A DNA stretch of 64,000 nucleotides from positions 1 to 64,000 of the forward strand of contig JAISZB010000255.1 in assembly GCA_031269465.1 (NCBI GenBank), read 5' to 3'. Position 1 is the first letter of the stretch. Each line of letters opens with the position of its first letter. A model generated the notes under the pieces. The model was not told where the DNA came from, ran no database searches, and saw only the letters and a program-made list of their open reading frames with translations. This document shows, piece after piece, positions 8,456 to 17,259 of this stretch. The stretch is from Clostridiales bacterium (lineage in GTDB: Bacteria > Bacillota > Clostridia > Lachnospirales > WQUN01). The translations under genes and the position numbers were made by a program.

Positions 8456-8473
8456 GTTAGTCAGGCTAACTAA
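8456..8473. promoter_or_regulatory. DtxR-like operator upstream of apbE
   Basis: GTTAG-TCAGG-CTAAC (8456-8470) lies inside the larger near-palindrome TTAGTCAGGCTAACTAA (8457-8473). The same core with the same 5-nt spacing sits on the promoter of the SLH gene (4890-4904). It lies 30 bp upstream of the apbE start. Confidence 0.65.
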
Positions 8474-8622
8474 AGCCCGGCCTTTTCTCATTGCTTTAGA
8501 GGAGCGATGAATCCATAAGCATAGCTTTCTTCGCCCCTCAGTCCTTTGAAGGCAGATCCTGCTTTTCGAGGCTTTTTATCATTGATTGGCGCAATGCGCT
8601 TTTATTGCATAAAAAAGCGTCC

Positions 8623-9000
8623 TTAATTTGCATCCGTTTCATCTACAAGCTTTATTATAGCCTCATACATTTCATCGCTGATGAAATGCTCTATTTTGCA
8701 GGCGTCTATTTCAGCCTTCTCTTCATCCATATTAAGGGTTCTCATGATGTAAGCCGTGATGTATCGGTGTTTTTTATACACTTGCCTTGCTATGGCCTCA
8801 CCAGCTTCCGTGAGCGCTATTAATCGGCTGGCGTCTATAGTTACATACCCGGCGTCTTCCAACGCGTGCATCGCCACGCTGACGCTGGGCTTCGTATACC
8901 CTGACTTTTCAACTACATCAACGCTGCGCACGGGACCCTTCCTGGAAAGAAGCAGTATTATTTCAAGATAGTTCTCCCTTGATTCTACGACGTCTGGCAT
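8623..9000 (-). CDS. DtxR/MntR-family metal-dependent regulator
   Basis: This 125-residue protein has an N-terminal winged helix (GPVRSVDVVEKSGYTKPSVSV) and the DtxR dimerisation/metal domain, with no SH3-like C-terminal domain, as in MntR. The metal motif DACKIEHFISDE aligns with EACRWEH of iron-responsive DtxR (Cys and Glu-His ligands) rather than the E-x-x-E-H of MntR, and His in YKKHR matches another ligand. This suggests iron sensing, though the first ligand position (Asn10 by alignment) is unusual. It is transcribed toward apbE, about 200 bp away, and GTTAG-N5-CTAAC operators precede apbE and the SLH gene. It is the likely regulator of that system. Confidence 0.85.
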   Translation of the reverse strand: MPDVVESRENYLEIILLLSRKGPVRSVDVVEKSGYTKPSVSVAMHALEDAGYVTIDASRLIALTEAGEAIARQVYKKHRYITAYIMRTLNMDEEKAEIDACKIEHFISDEMYEAIIKLVDETDAN

Positions 9001-9537
9001 GGCATCACCTCTATTTGGGGGTTTACATCGCCTCTTGGCTATGATAGCATTGAACTCATTAATATAAAAGCGCCCACTTGATTTAGCGCCTGCGCGTCAG
9101 AAAGCCCATTGCAATTGGAATTCGCTGCGGGCATGTCGCTCTGCCATGGCATGCCGCATGAAATGCGCTTCAATCCTGTCGGCGCCGTCAAATCGACGCG
9201 GCACAGCATAGCTAAATTCCGCCCACTCGAGCGAATGGCTTCTCTGGGCCTGCGGAAGCGATTTTATCTACATCAGCCTTCGGCTGCAGCGTTTAGATAC
9301 TCAAGAGCGTGTTGATGGCGGCGCCTTGCATCCGCTCAAGCATGTTTTAAGGCCTTCCTTTCACGGCGCTAAAGCCTCAGAGCCGATATTTCCAAGCCGC
9401 TTGCAATGAATTGCGTTTGAAAGCTCCTATTTTGCAGCTTGGCCAACCGAGCCTAAATGGATAATCCGGCTCAAAAATATGCGCATTGACTGCAAATCAG
9501 AGCAGCGAGTCTCTCCCGATGCTCCCTGTCCATCAGC
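9001..9537. other. Intergenic, no gene; diverged PAL remnant
   Basis: No convincing coding region. Bases 9422-9500 look like a decayed PAL-B copy: TTTGCAGCTTGG, then ATGGATAATCCGGCTC, then TTGACTGCAAATCAG. The rest shows nothing recognised. Confidence 0.5.
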
Positions 9538-9882
9538 TTACCCGGCATGCACTATCCCTCCGACAATCTCCTTTATAAGCTCCCGGATCTTCTCGTCGTC
9601 CACGCTTCGGGAAAAATTATTCAGGTCAGGGCGCATATTGATCATCGAGTCAAACTCAATGAACGAATCGCTGCCATACCTTGACGGCCATAGGTTTATT
9701 CCCCATAAGTCCTTCTGCTCGGAGCCCCCAAGCAGAAGATAAAGCTCTTCATCTGCATGAAGGCCTCCGTCAATGGCGATTATTCTGCGTCTTACATCAA
9801 TCACGGCCTTCACCATCGGCTCATACATATTCTTTGACATCTGCTCGAGTTCTGAGACGCTTGCTTCATTGACTATTTTCAT
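9538..9882 (-). CDS. DUF5674 family protein
   Basis: This 114-residue acidic soluble protein of unknown function matches the DUF5674 pattern as I remember it: an N-terminal helix (SELEQMSKNMYEPMVKAVIDVRRRIIAIDGGLHADEE), then the block LWGINLWP, and a final stretch beginning DSMINMRP. The family is small, single-domain and has no known reaction. The gene stands alone, with intergenic PAL remnants downstream and a 500-bp gap upstream. Its ATG is preceded by AGGTGAAAATC, an adequate ribosome site. Confidence 0.75.
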   Translation of the reverse strand: MKIVNEASVSELEQMSKNMYEPMVKAVIDVRRRIIAIDGGLHADEELYLLLGGSEQKDLWGINLWPSRYGSDSFIEFDSMINMRPDLNNFSRSVDDEKIRELIKEIVGGIVHAG

Positions 9883-10407
9883 TTGATTTTCACCTCGCTG
9901 CCTCTTTTTTACCTGCGGCTATCTTTAATATGCGGCACCAATAACTATACCACAAAGCCCATTTTTTGCAAAGTTCCATTATTTAGCGCAGTTTTGGGCA
10001 TTTAGCGCTGCTATGAGGGCGCGCATATGAAAGTTAGATTTTGGGCGGGACTTGCGAGAAAGCGGATAATTCTTCTCTATAATATGCTGATTGCATCGGA
10101 AAGCTCTGCAAATCAGCATATCTTAGATCTTGAAATTGCTCAGCCAAGCTAAGGCATTGCAAAGAGCATAATAAAATGCTAAAACCAACTCTTAGCGCCA
10201 TGCTCGACTTAAAAGGGTTCTGACTGGAAACTGCTTCCGACTGCTTCCTTATCTTCAAGAATATTTCATAATTGCCTTTAATTTTTTACAAGGCATTCAA
10301 ACATTGTTCATATAAATGCGTTATTATTATTATAAGAAAAAAGCTCCGGTAAGCAGCAGCGTCTGCCCGGCCACAAGGCCTTCAATATATGAGAGGATGA
10401 TTTATTC
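9883..10407. other. Divergent intergenic region upstream of htrA
   Basis: No gene seen. A small hairpin lies at about 10082-10123, with ATATGCTGATT pairing with AATCAGCATAT; these are the PAL-B end motifs facing each other. An A/T-rich stretch before htrA (10270-10345) could hold its promoter. Confidence 0.5.
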
Positions 10408-11949
10408 ATGGATGAAAAAGAAAAAATAACTGAAGAGCAAAGAATGGTTGACGCCGGCTGGCCGGTTCCTAAATCGGAAGCCACGCAAAAGACGGAGGAA
10501 CTCTCATCCGATTCCTCTAGCGCGTCAGATGAAGCGACCTCGCAGGAGCAAAGCGCCCCTTCGTTTTCTTCCGGTTTTTCAGGAGAAGCTGCCCCTCTTC
10601 CTGCCTCATCCGGATTTGCTCAATTAACAGCGCCGCCCGCTTCCTCTGGATATTTTGGAGAATCCGTAAAGCCTGCAGATGATAAAAGCAGCGAATTCGC
10701 GGCGCATGAATACTTTCAAAACCAGATGAAAGCCTCTCTGCCCGAGCCGGTTCGCAAGGGCAAGGAAAAGGATCGCTATTTCCTGAAGAAAACTCTCGCC
10801 TCATGCCTCATCGCAATTCTGGGCCTCGGAACGCTGGGCATAGGAATCAGCTTTGGCAGCAGGCTTGCAGCCATATACTTCATCCCTTCGGCCGAAGCAA
10901 GCGCGTCAGTTTTGTCGACTGAGACTCCCAAAGCCCCCACGGCGGCGCCGATTTCAGTAGAACCTGGCGTCATATCGGCATCTGCGCAACACAATGTTTC
11001 TTCGATAGTAAAAAAAGTTTCCGATGCAGTCGTAAGCATCAGCATATCGGTGCAATCCCAGTCCTTTTTCAGTCAGTTTGAGGAGGATGCGGCGGCCGGA
11101 TCCGGCATCATCTACAGCCAGGATGATGAGAATATTTATGTCGCCACTAACAATCATGTGATTGAGGATGCCGTTCAGGTTTCCATTTCTGTAGACGACG
11201 AAAAAATGGTGCCAGCGAAGTACGTAGGAAGCGATCCCCAATCGGATCTGGCTGTAGTGTCCGTCTCCAAGGCGGAGATGGATGAAGCGGGCATTCCGTA
11301 TGAAACAGCCACCTTCGGCGACTCCGACCTTCTTGAAGTAGGCGACAGCGTAGTAGCCATAGGAAACGCCATGGGCGAAGGCAAGACCGCAACCTCAGGC
11401 ATCATAAGCGCCGTTAACAAGAAGATTACAATTGACGATAAAACCCTTGACGTAATCCAGACAGACGCGGCCATCAACCCCGGAAACAGCGGAGGCGCCC
11501 TTGCCAACTCAAATGGCGACATCATAGGCATCAACACCGCCAAGTTTTCCTCCACCGGAGTTGAAGGCATGGGGTACAGCATTCCCTCCAACAACGCCAA
11601 GGCGATAATTGAGGATCTTATAGCCAATGGATCCGCTGAAAAGCCTTTCCTGGGCATTCAGGGAATGACAATCACCGACCAGATGAAAGAGATGTACAAT
11701 CTGCCGTCCTTGGGCGTGTATATAGCGGAAATAACCGAAGGCGGAGCTGCCCAGGCGGCGGGCCTTCGAGTTACAGACATCATTGTAGGGTACAATGACA
11801 CTAAGATATCCATCATGGAGGATCTAAGCTCCGCCATAGCCAACACGAAAATAGGTGAAAAAGTATCCGTTTACATCTACAGGAACGGTTCCATACCGCT
11901 TACGGTAGAGGTTGAAATCGGCGATCTCAACGCAGACAAAAAATTCTAG
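10408..11949 (+). CDS. htrA: HtrA/DegP-type membrane-anchored serine protease
   Basis: This 513-residue trypsin-fold quality-control protease is anchored in the membrane and acts outside it. A long acidic, Ser-rich cytoplasmic N-tail (about 1-125) precedes one membrane segment (about 130-155). The protease domain has the catalytic triad His250 (NNHVIED), Asp280 (QSDLAVV) and Ser361 (INPGNSGGAL). One PDZ domain follows (about 415-505, LGVYIAEITEGGAAQAAGL). This is the standard Firmicute HtrA/HtrB layout; the N-tail is longer than in many. GAGAGGATG lies about 8 nt upstream of the ATG. It is monocistronic. Confidence 0.93.
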   Translation: MDEKEKITEEQRMVDAGWPVPKSEATQKTEELSSDSSSASDEATSQEQSAPSFSSGFSGEAAPLPASSGFAQLTAPPASSGYFGESVKPADDKSSEFAAHEYFQNQMKASLPEPVRKGKEKDRYFLKKTLASCLIAILGLGTLGIGISFGSRLAAIYFIPSAEASASVLSTETPKAPTAAPISVEPGVISASAQHNVSSIVKKVSDAVVSISISVQSQSFFSQFEEDAAAGSGIIYSQDDENIYVATNNHVIEDAVQVSISVDDEKMVPAKYVGSDPQSDLAVVSVSKAEMDEAGIPYETATFGDSDLLEVGDSVVAIGNAMGEGKTATSGIISAVNKKITIDDKTLDVIQTDAAINPGNSGGALANSNGDIIGINTAKFSSTGVEGMGYSIPSNNAKAIIEDLIANGSAEKPFLGIQGMTITDQMKEMYNLPSLGVYIAEITEGGAAQAAGLRVTDIIVGYNDTKISIMEDLSSAIANTKIGEKVSVYIYRNGSIPLTVEVEIGDLNADKKF

Positions 11950-12203
11950 CCCTCGCTATGCTTTTCCTCATCCAGTTGCAATCGTAATCTCAGTATAATC
12001 AGCTCAGGCGCCGGGAATTCGCCATAACATCCAACCATGTGCGCAGAATGCGGCAATTTCCTGAGGCCGTTAAATTAAAAAACAGCGGCCGCGCATTGAG
12101 CCTTATACTGGTTCAAATGGGGCTGCCTGCTTGGGAGCTTGGGCTGTACGGCAAGTGCGATTGATATCAATCGCGCCTTGAAAGTAGAGTATCAGCCTCA
12201 ATA

Positions 12204-12425
12204 TATACTGCTTTTCATATAAACCCCTATGAAGCTTCGCTTCACCGCTAAGGATGAAAATATTAAGCCATTTGTGTGGCATGTGCAAATGTCCATAAAA
12301 TGCATTTCGTACTAAACTGCCTTTTTTTGGAGCTTGATTATACAGCAAGTGCAAAATGCCGATATCAATCGCACCACTCAATGGATAATCAACAAAAAAA
12401 GGGACATTTGATGAAAAGCGGTATA
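12204..12425. repeat. PAL element, long form, 222 bp
   Basis: It starts TATACTGCTTTTCATAT and ends GATGAAAAGCGGTATA. It carries the extra ~100-bp module (CCCCTATGAAGCTTCGCTTCACC, then AAGCCATTTGTG, then CAAATGTCCATAAAATGCAT) before the usual GGAGCTTGATTATACAGC arm and a TGCCGATATCAATCGC core. Confidence 0.9.
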
Positions 12426-12711
12426 GGTAGATTTGGCTTCAAAGCACATCTGTCAATCAAGCTTCAAAAAAGGCTCATTGGCTGGAATCGGCATAAAATG
12501 AAAATGCGGATTAGCAGCCAAATGAGCCTATTTTGCTTAGTCTCTTCTTGCAGTGGAACTCAGAATGAGAATGTTTGAAAGGATTGCGAAATCCGGTGGA
12601 GCTTAAGGCGCGGCCAGCCAGACTTGAGCCCCGCAGAGCTTAAATCCAAAGAAAAAGGGGAAATCAAAGCTATGCCTGGCGCTTCCTTAGCTGTCGCTAC
12701 TCCGCCCTTCT

Positions 12712-12831
12712 ATTTTTGTACTAAACTGCTTTTTTGGAGCTTGATTATACAGCGAGTGCAAAATGCCGATATCAATCGCACCACTCAATGGATAATCAAC
12801 AAAAAAAGAGCATTTGATGAAAACCGGTATA
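12712..12831. repeat. PAL element, left end truncated
   Basis: It begins within the long-form module (TTTTTGTACTAAACTGC) and continues through GGAGCTTGATTATACAGC, the core TGCCGATATCAATCGC and the right end GATGAAAACCGGTATA. Confidence 0.85.
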
Positions 12832-12879
12832 GCTCGGTTATGCAGGCATACTGATTCGCTCTGGAAAGGTACCGATTTT

Positions 12880-13035
12880 AATGCCGGATTGTACAATTAG
12901 CGCGATTGATATCGGCATTTCGCGCCTTGAAAGAGGATAATCCCTCATCAAAATCGGCTCATTTGATTGCTAAGAGTATATCAATGGGTGATCAAGCTCC
13001 AAAAAAGACGCATTTGACTGCAAATCGCCAGTATA
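12880..13035. repeat. Diverged PAL/PAL-B element
   Basis: The core GCGATTGATATCGGCATTTCG and the arm GATCAAGCTCCAAAAAAG are clear; the right end is TTGACTGCAAATCGCCAGTATA, a PAL-B variant. The left end is eroded. Confidence 0.65.
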
Positions 13036-13047
13036 ACTTTACGCCCT

Positions 13048-14334
13048 TCAGTCCAGCAGATGCACGAAAAGGCCGCTTCTAAGCTTCGGCTCGAACCACG
13101 TGGATTTCGGAGGCATTATGCGCCCGGCATCCGCTATGGCCATCAACTCTTCCATTGACGCGGGAAACATTGCGAATGCGGCCGCCATCTCGCCGGAATC
13201 CACGCGCCTCTCAAGTTCTTCAAGGCCTCGCATGCCTCCGGAAAAATCTATGCGCTTGTCTTCGCGAACATCGGCAATGCCTAAAATCGGCTCCAAAATC
13301 AAATTCTGAAGAATGGATGAATCTAATATTCTTTCAGGATCGGACTCATCCAAGCTGGATTCATCCTTTAAGGCAAGCATGCGCCATCCGCTTTTCATGT
13401 ACAAGCCGAAATGATGCTTGGATAAAGGCTTCGCACGCCCTTTAGCATCGTCCCGCACTGAAAATTTCTTTTTTAGGAGGGCCAGGAAAGCATCTTCATC
13501 AAGCCCGTTCAGATCCTTGACAAGCCGGTTGTAATCCATAATGGCAAGCTGGCTGTGCGGAAAAATCACAGAAAGAGTAAAGTTGCTCTCAGCTTCGGGA
13601 TTGAATCCAGATCTCTCCCTGCGCATTTTAGCTACCTCTGCTGCGGAGGCAAGCCTATGGTGGCCGTCCGCCACATAGAGCGCGGGCAAATCCTCATAGG
13701 CCTTCACAATGCTCTGAATCGCATCTTCGCTGGAAATCACCCAAACCTCGTGACGAATGCCCTTTGGAATGAATTTCGCGTCTTCTGGAGTAGCGGCGTA
13801 CTCCGCCTTGAAGTCGTAGTCTGCCTCATGTGAAGAAGCCCAATTCTCTAGCATCTCTGAAATATCCTTCGAGACTTCCTTGTACGCCAGGAATATCGGG
13901 CCGGTATTGGCGTTTAGTGCATCAACGTGCTTTATCCTGTCCAGCAGCTTATCCTTGCGGGTCAGCTCATGCTTTTTTATCAAGCCGTTGAGGCACTCGT
14001 CCACTGACGTGCATGCGACAAGCCCGGTTTGGACTCTTTCATAAAGCGAAAGCCTGTATATGTAAAGGCTCGGCTTTTCATCCTGAACCATCGCCCCGCT
14101 ATTTACGAGCCAATCAAAGTTGGCCCTTGCCTTTTCGTAGACTCTGTCATCATAGATGCCTATCGTTTCATCCAGATCAATCTCAGCCTTATCCACATGC
14201 AGGAATGAATGGGGATTGCCGGCGGCCATCAGCCTGGCTTCGGCGCTTGAGCAGACATCGTAGGGAGGAGCCGCTATTAGGCGCGCCAGATCCCTTCGCG
14301 GCCTGACGCCGCGAAAAGCCTTTATAAAAGCCAT
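13048..14334 (-). CDS. DUF1015 family protein
   Basis: This 428-residue cytosolic protein belongs to the DUF1015 family, seen in the N-terminal block FRGVRPRRDLARLIAAPPYDV and the block YVADGHHRLASA (about residue 220). Members are about 400 residues long and are repeatedly found beside serA and serC in Clostridia, as here, where the order on the minus strand is serC-serA-DUF1015. The biochemical role is not established; a link to serine metabolism is inferred only from neighbourhood. The DGHHR block has an HxxxxH-like look but no defined active site. The Shine-Dalgarno site is weak, and the gene starts 75 bp after the serA stop. Confidence 0.88.
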   Translation of the reverse strand: MAFIKAFRGVRPRRDLARLIAAPPYDVCSSAEARLMAAGNPHSFLHVDKAEIDLDETIGIYDDRVYEKARANFDWLVNSGAMVQDEKPSLYIYRLSLYERVQTGLVACTSVDECLNGLIKKHELTRKDKLLDRIKHVDALNANTGPIFLAYKEVSKDISEMLENWASSHEADYDFKAEYAATPEDAKFIPKGIRHEVWVISSEDAIQSIVKAYEDLPALYVADGHHRLASAAEVAKMRRERSGFNPEAESNFTLSVIFPHSQLAIMDYNRLVKDLNGLDEDAFLALLKKKFSVRDDAKGRAKPLSKHHFGLYMKSGWRMLALKDESSLDESDPERILDSSILQNLILEPILGIADVREDKRIDFSGGMRGLEELERRVDSGEMAAAFAMFPASMEELMAIADAGRIMPPKSTWFEPKLRSGLFVHLLD

Positions 14335-14409
14335 AAAATTTCAGCTGCGATTTTCAGTGCGATTTTTCGTTCGCCTCAGTTCGCGGCCTCTCCTTTCCAG
14401 TGATAAACA

Positions 14410-15567
14410 CTATATGATCCTTATGCGAAGAGCGCCTTCCACTTTCATCAGCTTTTGCTCTATTCCTTCAATGTCGGGCTGATCCACATCTATTACAGTG
14501 TACGCGAAAGCCCCTTTGCTCCTGTTCATCATATTGTCGATATTTACGCCTTTGTCAGCCACAGCGGTGGTAAGCGGGCCCACGACGTTCGGGACGTTTC
14601 TGTGCAGCACGCATATGCGCTTCCTGCCGGTATAGGGTATGTGAAGATCAGGGAAATTCACGGAATTTTTTATGTCCCCGTACTCAAGATACGCTTTGAT
14701 CTCTTCCGCAGCCATGGCTGCGCAGTTGTCTTCCGACTCCGGGGTCGAAGCGCCCAAATGGGGGACGGTTATAATTCCCGGAACGCCCAGCAGATTCTCG
14801 TTTGGAAAATCAGTAACATAAGCGCTCAAAGTTCCGTCAGCCACTGCGGCCTTGACAGCGTCGTCGCTGAAAAGCTCGCCTCTGGAAAAGTTCAAGAGCC
14901 GGGCGCCTTTTTTCACTTTGCAGAAAGCGTCCTCGAAGAGCTTCTTGGTTTGAGCGTTAAGGGGAACATGCACGGATATATAATCGCACTGAGAAAGAAC
15001 CTCATCCGCGCCGGCAGCCTTGTGAATGCTCCTTGACAGGCTCCAGGCCGAGTCTACGGACAGGAACGGATCATAGCCGTACACCTGCATGCCAAGTGAA
15101 TTGCAGGCGTTTGCAACCAGGACGCCGATTGCTCCTAGTCCGATGACCCCGAACTTCTTTCCGTAAATTTCAGGTCCGACGAACGCGCTTTTCCCCGCCT
15201 CGACTTTCTTTGCAATCTCGTCCTGCCCGGCTAGGCTTGAAACCCAGTTAATCCCTTCGACTATTTTTCTGGAAGAAAGCAAAAGGCCTGCGACAACAAG
15301 CTCCTTTACAGCATTGGCGTTTGCGCCCGGCGTATTGAAAACCACTATCCCCTTATCCGCGTATTTCTCGACGGGTATATTGTTCACGCCCGCCCCAGCC
15401 CGCCCGACAGCCAAAAGGCTTGAAGGCGCTTCATAGCCGTGCATATCGGCGCTTCTAACAAGAATAGCCGCAGGAGACGCCTCTTCAGAGGAAACTGCGA
15501 ACGCTTCCTTTGGGAGCTTTGCCAATCCAACCTCAGAAATTTTGTTAAGCGTTAAAATATTATGCAT
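14410..15567 (-). CDS. serA: D-3-phosphoglycerate dehydrogenase
   Basis: SerA oxidises 3-phosphoglycerate with NAD, the first step of serine synthesis. About 385 residues: an N-terminal substrate domain, a Rossmann NAD domain with GLGAIGVLVANA, the catalytic Arg/Glu/His region ending in VPHLGASTPESEDN (His near residue 285), and a C-terminal ACT domain (ICVLHRNVPNVVGPLTTAV, about 318-385). The ACT domain makes serine feedback likely. The ATG at 15567 is chosen over an upstream ATG at 15630 because GAAGGAG sits 5-6 nt before it; the longer form would overlap serC. It starts 25 nt after the serC stop. Confidence 0.95.
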   Translation of the reverse strand: MHNILTLNKISEVGLAKLPKEAFAVSSEEASPAAILVRSADMHGYEAPSSLLAVGRAGAGVNNIPVEKYADKGIVVFNTPGANANAVKELVVAGLLLSSRKIVEGINWVSSLAGQDEIAKKVEAGKSAFVGPEIYGKKFGVIGLGAIGVLVANACNSLGMQVYGYDPFLSVDSAWSLSRSIHKAAGADEVLSQCDYISVHVPLNAQTKKLFEDAFCKVKKGARLLNFSRGELFSDDAVKAAVADGTLSAYVTDFPNENLLGVPGIITVPHLGASTPESEDNCAAMAAEEIKAYLEYGDIKNSVNFPDLHIPYTGRKRICVLHRNVPNVVGPLTTAVADKGVNIDNMMNRSKGAFAYTVIDVDQPDIEGIEQKLMKVEGALRIRII

Positions 15568-15592
15568 ATGGACTCCTTCATAGCGCGGGATC

Positions 15593-16687
15593 TTAGGACT
15601 GCGCCTTGCCTCGCAACGCTTTCGCTTCATACTCCTTCATGAATTCAACAAGCCTTTGCACGCCTTCAATTGGCATGGCGTTGTAAATGCTTGCGCGCAT
15701 TCCGCCGACAGTGCGGTGCCCCTTGAGGTTTACAAGCCCCGCAGCAGTCGCTTCTTTGATGAAGCTTTCGTCGGTTTCTTCGCTTCCTGTTACAAACGGC
15801 ACATTCATAATCGAGCGATCCTTCACCTCGGCCGTGCCCTTAAACAGGCTTGAGCCGTCAAGGAATCCGTATAGCAGCGCGGCCTTCTCTTCATTGACTT
15901 TTTGGATCCCGGCTACCCCGCCTTGATCCTTAAGCCATTCAAACACGAGATTCGCGATATATATGCTGTAAGTCGGAGGCGTGTTGTAAAGGGAGCCTTC
16001 ATCCGCATGGGTCTTGTAATTGAACATGATGGGCGTCTCTGGAAGAGCTTTTCCAATCAAATCTTCGCGTATTACGACAGCGCACAGTCCTGAAGGCCCG
16101 AAATTCTTCTGCGCGCCCGCATAGATGACCCCGAATTTTGAAACATCTATTGCCTGCGAAAGTATGATTGAAGATGCGTCGGCGACAAGCGGCGCTGAGA
16201 CATCCGGAAGCAATGTGAAGCGCGTGCCGTATATGGTATTGTTCAGAGTGATGTGAAAGTAATCGGCGTCAGGAGAGAATTCGCTTGGATCCAGAACAGG
16301 GATATAGCTGAAAATTTTGTCCTCTGAAGAAGCCACGACATTGGCGCTTCCGTAAGCCTTGGCTTGCTCTATAGCCTTTTTGGCCCATTGGCCGGTCTTG
16401 ACGAAATCCGCCTTCCTGTTCTTGAAGAGATTTAGAGGAACCATGGCGAATTGTGATGAAGCCCCTCCTTGCAGAAACAGGACTTTATAGTTTTCCGGAA
16501 TGTCCATAAGGCTTCTCAGGTTCTTCTCAGCAACCTGTATAATCTCCAAAAACGCCTTTGAGCGATGGCTGAGCTCCATCACAGACATTCCCGTCTTGCC
16601 GTAAAGCGTCATCTCCTTTGCGGCCTTCTCAAGCACGGGAAGCGGCAGGCATGCCGGTCCCGGCGAAAAATTGTACACGCGTTCCAT
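15593..16687 (-). CDS. serC: Phosphoserine aminotransferase
   Basis: This 364-residue PLP enzyme of the class V aminotransferase fold converts 3-phosphohydroxypyruvate and glutamate to phosphoserine and 2-oxoglutarate. Length and motifs fit SerC: the start VYNFSPGPACLPLPVLEKA, GGASSQFAMVPLN, ADASSIILSQAIDV, the Schiff-base lysine in YAGAQKNFGPSG (about residue 190), and NTPPTYSIYI. GGGAGG lies 7 nt before the ATG. It is the first gene of a serC-serA-DUF1015 unit. Two PAL copies fill the gap upstream. Confidence 0.96.
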   Translation of the reverse strand: MERVYNFSPGPACLPLPVLEKAAKEMTLYGKTGMSVMELSHRSKAFLEIIQVAEKNLRSLMDIPENYKVLFLQGGASSQFAMVPLNLFKNRKADFVKTGQWAKKAIEQAKAYGSANVVASSEDKIFSYIPVLDPSEFSPDADYFHITLNNTIYGTRFTLLPDVSAPLVADASSIILSQAIDVSKFGVIYAGAQKNFGPSGLCAVVIREDLIGKALPETPIMFNYKTHADEGSLYNTPPTYSIYIANLVFEWLKDQGGVAGIQKVNEEKAALLYGFLDGSSLFKGTAEVKDRSIMNVPFVTGSEETDESFIKEATAAGLVNLKGHRTVGGMRASIYNAMPIEGVQRLVEFMKEYEAKALRGKAQS

Positions 16688-16727
16688 TAGGTATCCTCCC
16701 TGGCGTCTGTTGGGTCTCCCCGCAATC

Positions 16728-16857
16728 TATACTGATTTCATTGAAAACTGCCTTTTTTGGAGCTTAATTAAACAGCGAGTGCGAAGTGCCTGCCATCTCG
16801 CACTGTCCAATGGATAATCAAGCTCCAAAAAAGGAACAATTGATGAAAATAGGTATA
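16728..16857. repeat. PAL element, 130 bp (tandem pair, first)
   Basis: Ends TATACTGATTTCATTG and GATGAAAATAGGTATA. Both GGAGCTTAATTA and TAATCAAGCTCC arms are present. Its right TATA is shared with the next copy. Confidence 0.9.
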
Positions 16858-16982
16858 TACCGATTCGCAGACAAATGCACCGATTTTTGTTGATTGTCCA
16901 TTGAACTGCGAAATGCCGAATTGGCTTTCGCACTCGCTGCAGAATCAAGCTAAATCGTAGTTTTCGAAAGCGTCTCAGTATA
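16856..16982. repeat. PAL element, 127 bp (tandem pair, second)
   Basis: It begins at the TATA that ends the previous copy, has the core GCGAAATGCCGAATTGGC and ends CGTCTCAGTATA. The terminal sequences are more eroded than those of its neighbour. Confidence 0.8.
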
Positions 16983-17259
16983 ATTAAACTTTTAACAATT
17001 AAAACTTCTAACAATTATAAACCCTGACATAGATATTGTCAATCAGCCCTTTAAAAGATGGTGAGGATAAAAGCTTTTGGATTCGGGCATCAGCCATGGC
17101 TTAGAAGGGGGGTTGGCATCAAGCGCGGGAATGAAGGTTTTTTGAGGATGAGCCCCTTTGCACCGCCTTCGCAAAGGGGCTCGGAAACGGATTTGCGATT
17201 ATCCGCTTTCAGCAGCCAGGCTAAAATAGGCAGATTCCTTCATATGCAAGGCTGCATGC

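Larger units (their letters stand above)
11950..13047. other. 1.1-kb intergenic PAL cluster
   Basis: No gene is supported. The gap between htrA and the convergent DUF1015 gene holds at least three PAL copies (12204-12425, 12712-12831, 12880-13035) and a partial copy at about 12100-12180 with the II-II core GCGATTGATATCAATCGC. Confidence 0.7.
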
